Assembly (NCBI RefSeq): GCF_000182565.1
Contig: NW_015971538.1
Span: forward strand, 144,713 to 208,712
Reading direction: 5' to 3'
Length of the DNA: 64,000 bases
Origin: Spizellomyces punctatus DAOM BR117
Lineage: Eukaryota; Chytridiomycota; Chytridiomycetes; Spizellomycetales; Spizellomycetaceae
The first letter of the stretch is position 1. Each line of letters opens with the position of its first letter. A program made the translations under genes and the position numbers. Positions 1-11,241 of this stretch are shown piece after piece. The notes below the pieces were generated by a model, which was not told the origin of the DNA, ran no database searches, and worked only from the letters and a program-made list of their open reading frames with translations.

Positions 1-1012
1 CCTGTCCACAAGTCAAAAAACGTGCGGGATCGCCAAGCGCCTTCCATTGTGCAATGGTGGTATTCTTTACCATTTGAGCACCCTCCTCACCGGCTGACCC
101 AGAGCCCCAAGGGTTATCCATCGAAAATGAATCTAGTCGCTCCCAATTCCTTACAGCGTCGATGGCATCTGCCATGAGGTATCGTAGGAACGTATATACA
201 TTGACAACGGGACCAAGGAGGTTTTCATTGAGTACGAAGTCGAGGAAAGGGCGATACAAAAGAGATTGGTGCAGAAACACAGCATTAATAGCGTTGTAGC
301 TCCGTAAATGATCGCTCAAGACAGTGGGTGACATTGATATAAAGCCTGGAATATCAGAGACTACCGAGTTAAAGATCGATGATCTCTCTGACGGTTTGGA
401 TGTAGGGTACTTGATATAGTTGTATAGAGAGAATGTGCACCAAAAAGTGTGGGGACAGAATACTTGATGTTCAATGCCTTCGTCGGTTGGTTTCAGGTAG
501 AGAATGTACTCGGCAAATAATGGGTCGGTGGATGCTTCACTGGCCCGGTACCCATGGACGAAGAAGTCGGACCGAGAAAACTTGAACGATAGTCTAACGT
601 CACTTTTATGGTATCCATCTCTACCACCCAGGGACCTGACTGTTATTTGGTCTAATCCCTCCAACGTCCTTGCTCTGCAAACGATCTGTGGTTCCAATGG
701 CCGGAATTTGCATATGACCCGCCCGTCTGCGTTCTCAGCCGCATCCACACAAGTCATCCTGACTAACTGGTCGCCAAAAGAGAGTTCTATGCTCCCTCTG
801 TATGGCGTAGCCTGCTGCCATGTCCGGCAAACCGCTGATAACCGACGGGTTTCGCGGGGTGGGAGGAAGGAGAAGATTGAAGAGAGGATAATGTGGTTAT
901 GGAAAGCGATCTGGGCAGATCGCGCCGAGGCACCTACTAGCGGCTGATTCGGAAACTGTGGGCGCTTTGGAGAAGTAAAGTACGTTAGCAAACCTAGGAT
1001 GAGAGACGCCAT
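1..1012 (-). CDS. F-box-like protein, C-terminus cut by window edge
   Basis: One open frame of 337 codons runs from an ATG at 1012 to the left edge with no stop, so the C-terminus is missing. Residues about 41-70 resemble an F-box: an I-L-S-S-I-F-S-F-L-P stretch is followed by R-R-L-S-A-V-C-R-T-W. F-box proteins are substrate receptors of SCF ubiquitin ligases. The rest has no repeat or domain I can name. It is transcribed divergently from the gene starting at 1522. The reading frame is convincing; the F-box assignment is moderate. Confidence 0.6.
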   Translation of the reverse strand, partial: MASLILGLLTYFTSPKRPQFPNQPLVGASARSAQIAFHNHIILSSIFSFLPPRETRRLSAVCRTWQQATPYRGSIELSFGDQLVRMTCVDAAENADGRVICKFRPLEPQIVCRARTLEGLDQITVRSLGGRDGYHKSDVRLSFKFSRSDFFVHGYRASEASTDPLFAEYILYLKPTDEGIEHQVFCPHTFWCTFSLYNYIKYPTSKPSERSSIFNSVVSDIPGFISMSPTVLSDHLRSYNAINAVFLHQSLLYRPFLDFVLNENLLGPVVNVYTFLRYLMADAIDAVRNWERLDSFSMDNPWGSGSAGEEGAQMVKNTTIAQWKALGDPARFLTCGQ

Positions 1013-1521
1013 AGTGAAAACCCTTGTCTCGAGCATCCAGGATTCTGGTAAATTTTTGGGTAGCATCTGATGACGTAGGTACCGCGGCCGTGCTCCGCGC
1101 TTCCTCCTCCAAACGCATTGCATTCCTTGTTGACTTCGATGACTTGGTTACTAATGAAGGTAAGTCAACACTTGTCAGGAGGACCGCTGCATTGGTTTAG
1201 ATAGCCGGCTCTTACAGTAGCGGTGTATGTTTCTCGTATGAGGACGACACTCGAAAGATGCTGGATTGCTTCGCGTTAGAGATCGTTCCATGTTCCTCGG
1301 CCCGCTGATATGTTCCTTAAAAAGCAAAGAGTTCTAATAATTGCTTTTAAGATGTGCTTGTAGAAGCAGTCCTAAGAGACAACGCCAACAGACGTGGTCG
1401 TGATTTTGGCAATACAGAACTGAGCCGAGTTAAACGAATCGCAAAATCGTTATATTTGCCGGGCGTCCCGGTCCAATACCTCGCACCATATAGCCTCGTC
1501 ATCCAAGTTTGGCTTGCAATA
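1013..1521. other. Divergent intergenic region
   Basis: About 0.5 kb separates the start codons of the F-box-like gene (-) and the eight-exon gene (+). It presumably holds both promoters. I see no TATA box, repeat or RNA gene. Confidence 0.4.
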
Positions 1522-3854
1522 ATGCCATCAATACTCTCGCGCCTTAAAACACTTTTACCAGGGCCAAATAAGCCGCCTCCACCTCTTATACCAAAATACA
1601 AACGACCTCGTCCGAAAACCATACATCCGTCCGACTTTGGAGGACTCAATAAGCCTTTGACAGAAACTGAGGATATTGTTGTTCCAAGATTGCCAACCGA
1701 GCAGGTCAAACCAGTTCAAGAGTATCCCCAACTTCGATACAAGCCGAGCCAGTGGGCGCATGTTCGAGAGCGAGGACGACGAAAAATGGCTTTTGTTTTG
1801 GACAAGTTTACTAGTGAGAAAGGAGCTATGGTGCTGTTGGGAATCACAGCCGGTGGGGTTTGGGGATTGGGCATATATGAGGCCCTGTTGAATGTGAAGA
1901 GTGGAGTACCGGTTGGAGAGGTGTGGAGGTTCGTTGTACGGTAGGTGGGTGTTTTAGTTGATGAACTTCAGTTCAAATATCTGCCGCGTGCCACACTAAG
2001 CTGCTTCGCTGCAGCTTTGCAGGAGCGAACACACTTGGAGCACTGACGAATACCAGTGTAGCCCCCGAGACAATAGCAGCCTCTCTCAACCTGGATCCAT
2101 CACTATTCAATTTCATTCCACACTCTCCTGAAGCGTTATACAAAACCCTCGACCCAAATCAAGCGGAGGCTCGCCTTCACGCTGTTTACGCCAGAGTAAC
2201 AAGGGGTCTTGCAGCAGGATACATGGGAGTCGCGTCCTTACTGCGAGTTATCAATTGGACTTTCATGGCCAGCAATATTTATCGAGAACGGGTCTTGTCC
2301 GGGAGGGAGCCGCCCTTCTTGGGAGTGGAGGGCCGAGTTTTTCGGTTGTGTGGACGGGTGTCGGATACTTTGACGATGTCATTAGCGAGAGACGGTGAGG
2401 TATGTGGAAGCGGATGCGTAAGAATGACAAGTCCCAGTTGTTTTCTTTTGGCTCATGGCGACTATCATAGCATGTTTTACCAATCATTGAGGAACCATCC
2501 AATGTCCGGCATCTGCTCCAAGAATATACCCAGAACGGTTCTGTTCCCATAGCTTGGCATATACGAGAAAATCAATACGGTTCGCCACAAGCGTGGACGG
2601 GACTGGTCATTGATGAGCCAGCCTTGTTGAAGACAAAGTCAGGAGAGCGGTTGTTATATATTGAGGTTATTTAAAATGCAAATACGTGCAGTGGCGATTC
2701 TGGTTGAGCTGACGCTGCTGACCATAGGCGGATGGAACGAACAGCGAAGATGCCTTGCGTTTGGGAACAGAGAGCGCGGACCTATCTCTGGAGGACGCCA
2801 GTGCCGTGAGTGATATTTGCCGAGATCTCGTCGAACCTTTATGAACAAAACCCCTCACGCCAGGCATATCGTATGATTGAAGACATTGCGTACCGCACAT
2901 CCGGATTGCCATCTTTTACAACGGTCCGTGTATTTCTCGGTGACATGCTTCAAAAGGGTCAGACAGGAGGTGGGATGGAGTACACACTTCGTCAACGTGT
3001 GAAATTTCGGCACGAGGTTAGTTTATTTTCGGATTTGCTTATACGTACCACGGCTGAATGGTAGGAAAGGTGGACATTCTGATAGATTCAAAACTTCCCA
3101 TTCTGACGGAAATTATCAAGTGGGCTGATAAAATTGCCGCACCTGGATGGCAGCTACGTAAAGTGGTATTTGAGACGGACAGTCAAGAGTAGGTTCATAT
3201 GTGGAATGTTGTTTGTGTCTGTCCTCACCGCTGATTAATGGTTGGATACAGATATTTCCATAACCTCACTGCTCTTCTCAAAATCTATGGATTTACAGTT
3301 CTGGACATTTCCCAAGTATCCCCTGAGGATGCTGGAAAGTTGCCGCGGCTAGTCTACTATCGTAGGACAGGCGTAGGTTGATCGTTTACAATCTTGCATG
3401 AGACTGCATTGGGCTAATAGTTCTCCTATAGAGCACCGTCAACGCTTTCCGAGCAATTCTGGATGCGGATCCGATTGATCCGGGACGTATCTGTGTAGTG
3501 ATCGACACAAAGGAAGGACTCGATACGGTCCAACAATTGAAAAGTCGCGGCTACCTGAGTGGCGAAGAAACAACCATCGTTTGCTCTAGTGACATTTACG
3601 ACACGCTTTTGCGACAAGTGAGAACATGGTGCAGAATGGGATACACGCCCAAGCAGATCCAAGCCGAGCTGGATGCTCAAAACGTCTATGTGGCACAAGT
3701 CGCAAAAGCCATTGCTCAGCAGGCTGAAGATGCAAAAAAGAATGGAGAGTTGAAAGAAGGAGAATTCCAGGAAGATCTGGCCAAGAAAGAAATGGAGGAT
3801 CAAAGGGCCAAGCAAGATGCAAAGAGTACAGAGAAAGAAGGGGGCAACGAGTAA
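1522..3854 (+). CDS. Unrecognised eight-exon protein, 630 aa
   Basis: Exons inferred by frame continuity: 1522-1940, 2015-2399, 2471-2665, 2728-2805, 2864-3016, 3070-3188, 3252-3372 and 3432-3854. All introns are 46-74 nt with GT and AG ends, and the total divides by three (630 residues). The first in-frame ATG is at 1522. There is one hydrophobic glycine-rich segment at about residues 100-117 (VLLGITAGGVWGLGIYEALL), a globular middle, and a C-terminal tail rich in K, E, Q and A that looks like a coiled coil. I do not recognise the family and assign no function. The gene structure is more certain than the protein identity. Confidence 0.6.
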
Positions 3855-4584
3855 TTAGTTTATCAGATCAGTGGTGACACTCAAGTGCAGGAACGCTTTA
3901 CACTAGTAACGGACAATGTCAAGCTGTACCTTTTAGTCTTATCTTATGACGGACTTGTATACATTTGATTTGAACAATTACCCAAGTCAGTACATCGAAG
4001 GCTTCAACTGCCACCCAAGCCCGTCCCTGTTTTTTTCTCTTTTGGCTTGCCTGCCGTCTCAATTTGGCTCACATCTCATCGCCAAAAGGGCGGCGATCTT
4101 CTTCCACATGCCAATCTAGCAAGCAGCTGCTGACAAAGCACACCTTTGCCACTTGCGCGCGCGTCCCGTCAAGGACTACAAACGCGGTCCGCCTCACGGC
4201 CCGTGTGGGAAAAAACGCGCTTCTTATCAGCGACATGTGAGAAAAAATTCTCAATAAGCATTCCAACCACAGTCTGAAACCTTGATGGGTTAATTCTAGC
4301 CAGCCAATCAGATTGCATCATGTCATCCCTCGAATTTTTGACATAAATAGAGGCCTCCATGGCGATTCCCCCTCCCCTTCTTTCAAACACTTCTGTTGAT
4401 TATCCACGTCCGCTTGCAACTTGCGCTCATCATTACGTCGTTTCTTTGGGCTATTTTGCAACCCAAGCACACACATTTCAAAGATTGCGCTCAAGTTCTT
4501 CCATTTAAGGGGAACTGACAAGTGCAATACGTGTGCTCACATCTGTGATTTAAATTTCTCGAGCTTTTTGCCTTGAGTTTTTCA
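3855..4584. promoter_or_regulatory. CPA1 upstream region
   Basis: A 0.7-kb gap lies between the unknown gene and the CPA1 leader. No ORF in it looks coding. It must hold the terminator of the upstream gene and the CPA1 promoter. I did not find a clear TGACTCA-type general amino-acid control site. Confidence 0.35.
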
Positions 4585-4731
4585 ATGTACTCCCACTCTG
4601 CTGAGAAGGTTTCAAACGACTACATCTCCGACCAGGTATGCCTAGGATGCGCCAGCACACCCACAGTCCTCAGGTACAATACTTACTTTCACTTATGCTG
4701 CTAGGTTTACAAGAGCTCTGGAAGCCAGTGA
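4585..4731 (+). promoter_or_regulatory. Arginine attenuator peptide uORF (spliced)
   Basis: An ATG at 4585 opens a 17-codon exon (4585-4635). A 69-nt GT-AG intron follows, and a second exon (4705-4731) ends in TGA, giving a 25-residue peptide. The core D-Y-I-S-D matches the D-Y-L-S-D core of the fungal arginine attenuator peptide, and the length and position in the leader of the arginine-specific carbamoyl-phosphate synthase small subunit agree. In known fungi this nascent peptide stalls ribosomes when arginine is abundant and so lowers CPA1 translation. The start codon of CPA1 lies 109 nt past the uORF stop. Confidence 0.8.
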
Positions 4732-4839
4732 ACCCGTCCGCTACCAGCACATATATTTTCAATTACTATTTCTTCAATCGCCACGCAACGTCTCGCGTTC
4801 TCGCTCTCTTCTACCGCACAGCCTAAACACTACATCGAC

Positions 4840-6207
4840 ATGTTTGGATTTGCAAAAAATCTTGTCCGCCCTGCTGCGGTCGCCGCCCGGAATCCCATCA
4901 ACTGGAACGCGGTGAATACTCGCGCACGATTCTTGGCCACCTTGTCCAATGACAAAGCTGGCATTCTCCAGCGCCCGGTCGGCACTCAACCTGAACCGCC
5001 CATGCTCCCCGGTCTACTGCGCCTGCAAACTGGGGAGTCGTTCAAGGCCACATCTTTTGGCGCTCCACTCACTGGCGCTCCAATGTCTGGGGAAATTGTC
5101 TTCACCACCGCCTTGGTCGGCTATCCCGAGTCCATGACCGATCCTTCTTACCGTGGCCAAATTCTTGTATTCACTCAGCCTTTGGTCGGAAACTACGGTG
5201 TACCGGCGCCAACTCGTGACGAATTTGGTCTTCTGAAACACTTTGAGGCGGACGGGATTCAAGTTCAGGGTATTATCGTGAACGATTACGCGACAAAATA
5301 CTCTCACTGGAATGCCATTGAGTCTCTTGGTCAATGGTGTGCTCGCTACGGTGTCCCTGCTCTTACTGGAGTGGACACTAGGGCTGTTGTTACCATGTTG
5401 CGGGAACGTGGGTCGACTTTGGCTGAGATCCGGGTCGGAGAAGAAATGGTGAATGCCGAGCAGGTGCCTTTGGAGGATCCCAACGTGCGTAACCTTGTGG
5501 CTGAGGCCTCCACCAAAGTCAAAACGACTTACAACAAGGGCGGAGACGTCAAGATTGCTTTGATCGATTGTGGTGTGAAGCACAACATCATCCGGTGCTT
5601 GGCCAAGCGGGGTGCTCAGGTTGATGTTGTCCCGTGGGATCACGACCTTGTGCGGGACCCTGTAAAGTACGACGGTATCTTTATATCCAACGGCCCTGGT
5701 AACCCGGACAAGGCTCAAAAGACTGTTGCAAACTTGCGGGCGTTCATGTCTCAACCGTTCAAGGTGCCCACACCCATCTTCGGTATTTGCATGGGCAACC
5801 AGTTGTTGGGTCTAGCCGCCGGATACAAGTCATATAAACTCAAGTACGGTAACCGTGGTCACAACCAGCCTGCTCTTAACTTGGTTACCGGAAAATGCGT
5901 GATCACCTCGCAGAACCATGGGTACGCTCTCGATGATAGTGTCGAAGTTCCTGGCTGGATACCATTCTTCCGGAACGCGAACGATGGTAGTAACGAGGGT
6001 ATTCGCCACGCCGTCTTGCCGTATAGCTCAGTGCAATTCCACCCCGAGGCTATGGGTGGACCTTTGGACACCGATTACCTTTTCAGCGATTTCGTTCAGG
6101 AAGTGCGAGAATACAAGGCTAAGCGGGACAACCAGAGCCGAATCGTAATGCCGACCAGCGTACCTTTCCAGAGTGTTGAACAGCAGCCTGCCGCAGTTGC
6201 CGCTTAA
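4840..6207 (+). CDS. CPA1: Arginine-specific carbamoyl-phosphate synthase, small (glutaminase) subunit, mitochondrial
   Basis: Uninterrupted 455-residue frame. The N-terminus (about 30 residues, rich in R and A, poor in acidic residues) looks like a mitochondrial presequence. The CPSase small-chain domain follows at about 57-200. The C-terminal class I glutamine amidotransferase domain has the nucleophile elbow GICMGNQ (Cys about 317) and the VQFHPEA motif with the catalytic His and Glu at about 400. The enzyme frees ammonia from glutamine for carbamoyl phosphate in arginine synthesis and normally works with a large CPA2 subunit, which is not in this window. An attenuator uORF precedes it, so arginine feedback on translation is likely. 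Confidence 0.95.
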   Translation: MFGFAKNLVRPAAVAARNPINWNAVNTRARFLATLSNDKAGILQRPVGTQPEPPMLPGLLRLQTGESFKATSFGAPLTGAPMSGEIVFTTALVGYPESMTDPSYRGQILVFTQPLVGNYGVPAPTRDEFGLLKHFEADGIQVQGIIVNDYATKYSHWNAIESLGQWCARYGVPALTGVDTRAVVTMLRERGSTLAEIRVGEEMVNAEQVPLEDPNVRNLVAEASTKVKTTYNKGGDVKIALIDCGVKHNIIRCLAKRGAQVDVVPWDHDLVRDPVKYDGIFISNGPGNPDKAQKTVANLRAFMSQPFKVPTPIFGICMGNQLLGLAAGYKSYKLKYGNRGHNQPALNLVTGKCVITSQNHGYALDDSVEVPGWIPFFRNANDGSNEGIRHAVLPYSSVQFHPEAMGGPLDTDYLFSDFVQEVREYKAKRDNQSRIVMPTSVPFQSVEQQPAAVAA

Positions 6208-6533
6208 TTTGCAGACGAATTTTTTGGATACCATGGCCATTCGCACACAAGTGTGAATTTCTTAACTGGAATGGGGGTGTTGTTAAATGTGATGGGCCGC
6301 TAGCATAGTTTCTTTTGTACAATTGTTCCATGTTTCACTTTGTCTGAAATATATCACAGACAATCAAATTGTGAAATGTTTCCACTTGCTCATGTTCAGT
6401 GAATATGTTACATAACCAAAATATGAGGGTATGATTACACTTTCTGTTGGATATCGTTTATACGGTCCACAGCATATTAGAATATATAACGGGATGATTG
6501 GTGCTTCAAACTAACAGCAAGCGCAATACGTCC
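6208..6533. other. Convergent 3-prime intergenic region
   Basis: About 330 nt of AT-rich sequence lies between the stop codons of CPA1 (+) and the TRIM37-like gene (-). No gene is visible; it should contain both polyadenylation regions. Confidence 0.4.
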
Positions 6534-9500
6534 CTAGTCGATACTCAGCTCACTGCCAACCTTTCCTTTTCCCTTCCCATTTCCTTGTTCCAGCGGCGCC
6601 CTGCTGGAACTCCTTTCAACCACCTCACCAAAGGACGCTTCCGAAGAAAAGGAACAAGAAGAAGACACTGTCGCTTCCGACGATGCTGGTTTCGCAAGGA
6701 TTGGAGAACTTTCACTTCTCCCATACCCAGCGGCATCCACCTCTCGCCGACGATACATCTCCATATGATGCATTTGGGGGGGAGCTCTGTCCGAACATAA
6801 CTCTACTCCAAGCCCTTCCCCCGGTTTCCACAGCTCCCAATCTCGTCCCTGCTTGTCTCTTGTTATCGTATCCGCCGCGTTTAGCGTTCGAGAGAATGTA
6901 AAGGGGGAGCTGGATAAAGCGAGGGCGGTAGGTGGTATTACAGATAGACGAGACCCAACTGTCGTATCTGTTTCCATTAGTGTTTTCAAGCCAGGTGGGA
7001 TTGAGTTGCGGCGGAGGCGGGAGGTGTAGATTCTTTGAGTCATTGTGGCGGGTGTCTCTCCGTCAACGGCAGTCAACGCAGGGGATACAGTGTTTTGTCT
7101 GCCTGTCGCCACTAATGACGACGACGAAGATGGTGGGATGCTGGTTTCGTTTTCCGGACTGCACGGTCGATTTGTTGATACTGGGCCGTCTGTTCGTGCA
7201 CTGGTTTCGACTAAATTTTCAAAGTCCCGGACCTCCTTTGTGACCGAATCGACAAAAGTCTGAGGAAATTTAATCAGCACTTTTAGTAACTACTAGAGGA
7301 CAATGGTCAAGGCTTACCTCGAATTCGTGCATGTCGCTCCGCAGATTTGTCAAAGACGTCAGAGCGGTGTGTCGATTAGCCAAAGATGATCTCTCATCCA
7401 TTTTCAGACGCTCAGGATCTTTATAAGGTTGGCGCTGACGAACGCTTGATGCTTCGGCGTCGACGGTCCGTCCGAAAGGTGCACTACGATGTCTACCATC
7501 CTCTGTTCTCCACGATGATGTGGTATCTTCACCATATCTCGGTGGTGGGGAACCAGCAGGTCTCACCCGCCATCGAAGTGCGTCCAACTGTTGTTCTATA
7601 CTTTGTCGATAGCGACAACTCTGAGGCGTGTGTGGCTGGGAGGGCAGGTCTACATTCCACTTGCCATTGCTTATCGCTGGAGAGGTATCGCGTGACATGC
7701 TACTTGGACGCCAGCGAGATGTGCTGACATTCGTATCCAGTTCGCAACAGTCCGCCGTGTGTTGGTGACTACCGCTGTTATCATGGTGATCTGCTTCAGC
7801 CGCTCTAGCCGTGCGACTTGTATCATTTCTAAAGAAGCTGTGTTCGCTTTGGGCCATCACCTCTGCATATGCCCTACTCCATGCTTCATATCGTGTCGGC
7901 CAACGGCTTTGGCCGTTTTCATTAAGCAAGCTTCTCGAGAAAGTGGTGGGAGTATCCCCGGGAGAAGATAGAGGAGGGGATAAGTTTCGCGAGGAGCGAA
8001 GGTCGCTTGGAGATGGCGGGGTAATTGCCCTATTCGGTATAGGATGCGAATTGTAATCCATAGGAGAGATGGACCTGCCCGTTGTGAAGGATAGCATGTC
8101 CTCGGGACTATCACCGCGAGAGAAAAGTCTCGATCGAACTGGTGGCGACGGGGCATCCTCCATATCTGTATCAAACCTGGATGCATATGATTCTCGTGAC
8201 TCCGTCCTGGAGCGGCTCCACGATGAGTTGATGCTGGTTCGGGGTAGTGACATTGATGGAGAAGTGGAGTTCTGCTGTCCTTGTAGTTCTAGGTTTGGAC
8301 TAGCAGACTCTTTTTTCTCATCCACCGCACGAACGTTCGTCTCATTCGTTGTCAGGTCCGACAGAGTGGGCCGGACATCATCTCCAATATGTACGGCAAT
8401 GTAGCTGATGAAAAATGTTAGCGTGGCGGAAGAACACGAAAAGGCCAAGAAGGTGCCACTCACTGAGACAAGTCCCGACATTTTTGCGCGTAAGTAGGCG
8501 CTCGTACATGATACCGGAATTCCAACACATCGTCATTAGGATCCCAGTATCCGTCCCTCTCGAGCAAGTCGAGTCGACAAAAGTGGTTATAACCCCAACA
8601 TTCGCCAGGTGTGAAGTCGGATGAAAACTCCCTGTTTAAGCTCAGCGTATTGGATCCATGCTTGACCAATTCCACGCGGTATTGGTATTTTGATCGTGCA
8701 GGATATCCGCTCACCAATTCCACAAATACAGACAGGAAGAGGCCTTGCGATTTGCCATTGCCTTCATGGAGAAGTTTAGGATTCTATCAAGGCTGTTTGC
8801 TCTGCTTGCCAAGACGTACCTGAGGGATATACCTTCAATCGCCACATCAAACCAGAAACAAGAATGGGTTCTGAGTACACCGCATCTTCTGATTGCTGCC
8901 TTTCCCGAAACTTGTCGATGCGAAAGACCCCCATGTCATAATTTGGTACAAGATCGCTTTCAAATTCGCATGACACTTCGGGGAGAGTATATTCCTGTGG
9001 GTTTTCTGGATGTTGCTGTGGATGGATGTACGAAATCAGGCGAATTGCGTCGAAGGGGCGATTGAAATTAAGAGCATGTGCCGATCCGCCTTACCGTCTT
9101 CATCATGTAGATGATATCATCACTGCTTTTTATCAAATCAGAGTAAGAAGATTCGAGAAGGTGACTATGAACCGTTTCGAGTGTGGTTCCCAGCAAGTCC
9201 GTCTCTGTCGTAAGTCTCTCCTTATGTGCTGCATGATAGATTGGCTTCGTTCAGAATATACCCAAGATCTGATAAATCATGGCAAACTATAGCTACCAGT
9301 CAAAAGTGCCATCCTTGAATCAATCTGCTCATCCAAGCGGCGTTGCGCATTTCGAAGCAAATCTCGGTGTTGATTATCAAGCTAAGTTCAAACCGAATTC
9401 AGGATTCACAACAGATAAGTCCATGAAGCGTCCGTTGGAAGACTCACCTTTCGTTGTGCAGTTTTCAAGGCACTGATTCGTCCATCGACCTTCCTTATCA

Positions 9501-10528
9501 AGTTCCGATAATCATCGATTTTCTCGTACAAGGTAATAGTCTTTGCAGTGACGGATGCTCGATGAGTCTTGTAGACGACGTGCAAGTGCTCAAACTTGTG
9601 TTCCTTATGCTGGGGAGCAACGCCCAACGTGAGACTCACGAAGGAAACATGCTATATCACAAAGGTCGCTGTCGTACCTTTGCTTCAATGACAGCACAGT
9701 CGGGACAGATGGCTTCCCGACAATCATGACAATAGTAGTACAATTGGGCCGAATGTAGAAGACACAAGTCATCTTTGTGTTTGGCGCGATCGGATGCAGC
9801 CTTGCGAAGGTGCTGGAAAGGTTCCTCCGATTAATGAATTTCCTTTATCTGTCAGATTCCTTAATATGTCAGATCCTGCCTGCTCTTACATTCACAATGT
9901 CATCTATAAATCGGCACTGAACGAGCTGGGATCCTATCATTGGAGCCCGGCAATGTGGACACTGGCTCTTTTCTTCTGTGAGCCATTTCTATCCGATATT
10001 GGGCGACAAAGTGGGTAACAATGAGACTTTGAAGGTCTACGGTCATGCAAGATAGTATGAGATCTGACTCTACGCAGCATACAACACCGACCTTTACACA
10101 GGCTTCGCACCCAACTTTGGAGCAGCTTGGGCACATGACTGGTTTGCACAATGTGTCGAAGCAGATAAAGCACTTGAACCTTTAGTTACCAAAAAGAGAA
10201 AACAAAGTCGACGTGACCATCCCAATCAAATTTCAATAAGTTTGGACTGTTTAGGTTCCTTTGGCGGGGTACCAAGGGATTTTAGCTGCATGTTACTTTT
10301 GACCTGAACTTACATGTCATCCAACAATGGGGAGAGTGAAGCAGGCATAGGAGCTGCAGGAGGTGACACGGAATCGTCATCTTCTATTGAAAGTCTGAAC
10401 CCACTGGCTGCCCGTCCTCGTCTTGCGGGAAAGTCTCGACTCTCCGGAGTTTCATGCACTTGTTGGGGTATCATTTTGAACAGATGTTGTTCCAATATCT
10501 GACAGAGACTCAAAGCAAGTGTGTGCAC
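6534..10528 (-). CDS. TRIM37: TRIM37-like E3 ubiquitin ligase (RING, B-box, coiled coil, MATH)
   Basis: Eleven exons on the minus strand: 10528-10314, 10179-10092, 9988-9890, 9812-9678, 9609-9448, 9381-9297, 9228-9095, 9015-8820, 8761-8464, 8404-7318 and 7259-6534 (1074 residues; an internal Met at 10474 is an alternative start). A RING finger lies at about 72-118 (C-F-I-C ... C-P-S-C ... C-E-A-C ... C-P-H-C). A B-box with paired Cys and His is at about 150-182, a coiled coil at 185-305, and a MATH/TRAF domain at about 318-471 (including W-R-L-K-V-Y-P-S). A long Ser- and Arg-rich, probably disordered tail follows. The order RING, B-box, coiled coil, MATH is diagnostic of TRIM37. In animals TRIM37 controls centrosome and peroxisome proteins; its role in this fungus is unknown. 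Confidence 0.85.
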
Positions 10529-11241
10529 CTGTTCTGCACCACACGCTCATTCAACGTAGCTAGACGGATCGGACGGCTGCACGCATTAGGAAGCCATAAG
10601 AATTGGCATAGAAATGTCTGCTGTGTGGGAAAGCAACTTGCAGTTCGTCTGGGACGAAGCGCGTACTGTTGAACTAAATCACGTGATATCACACATCATG
10701 TGGGTTCGACCCTCGCTGCAGTCGTGTTTCAAGTTTTGTGATGGTGTTTTTGTTTGTCTGCCAAACACTTCACCTCTTGGGATCGGAGGAGAGTGTTGCG
10801 TATGGAATGTATTGAGCATTTCCTGATGATAGCCTTAATACTAATTTCGTACTCTTCAAACCTTGTTGCTTACAACCTGGTGGGGGGAAGATGAGACGGT
10901 TTGTGTTTGAGACTTTAAGACGCGTTTGATTAGTCCTGGGTCGGAGTTTTTGTGTGGCGGGGGGGAGATGAAAAAGAAGAGCCGAAAAAAAGGTCCCGAG
11001 TTGGCCTTTGACATTGGCCATATCATAGCGACTCTGGTTCTTTTACTACGACGCACACTGCTCCAGGTCCCCTGTACGCTTTAACGATTTTCTGTTAGGA
11101 ACACATAAGAGAGGAACGTGGATACTGACCTGGACACCACTGTGATGGTTGTTGGGTCCTTAAAGGGTGTTCTACCTTCTCGTACCTTTTGAAGCTGTTG
11201 CGATAGTGTTGGCTGTTTCACTGTCGAGCGAAGGAAAAGTA
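10529..11241. other. Divergent intergenic region
   Basis: About 0.7 kb lies between the TRIM37-like start (-) and the mucin-like membrane protein start (+). Short G-rich and A-rich runs occur near 10960-11000. No coding frame or RNA is evident. Confidence 0.35.

Noticed and set aside
504-947. 147-codon plus-strand frame near the left edge
   Set aside because: It is antisense to the F-box-like gene, whose frame is longer and has a recognisable N-terminal motif.
5014-5754. Long antisense frame (246 codons) within CPA1
   Set aside because: It lies wholly inside a certain enzyme gene, has no family resemblance and is explained by codon bias of the sense strand.
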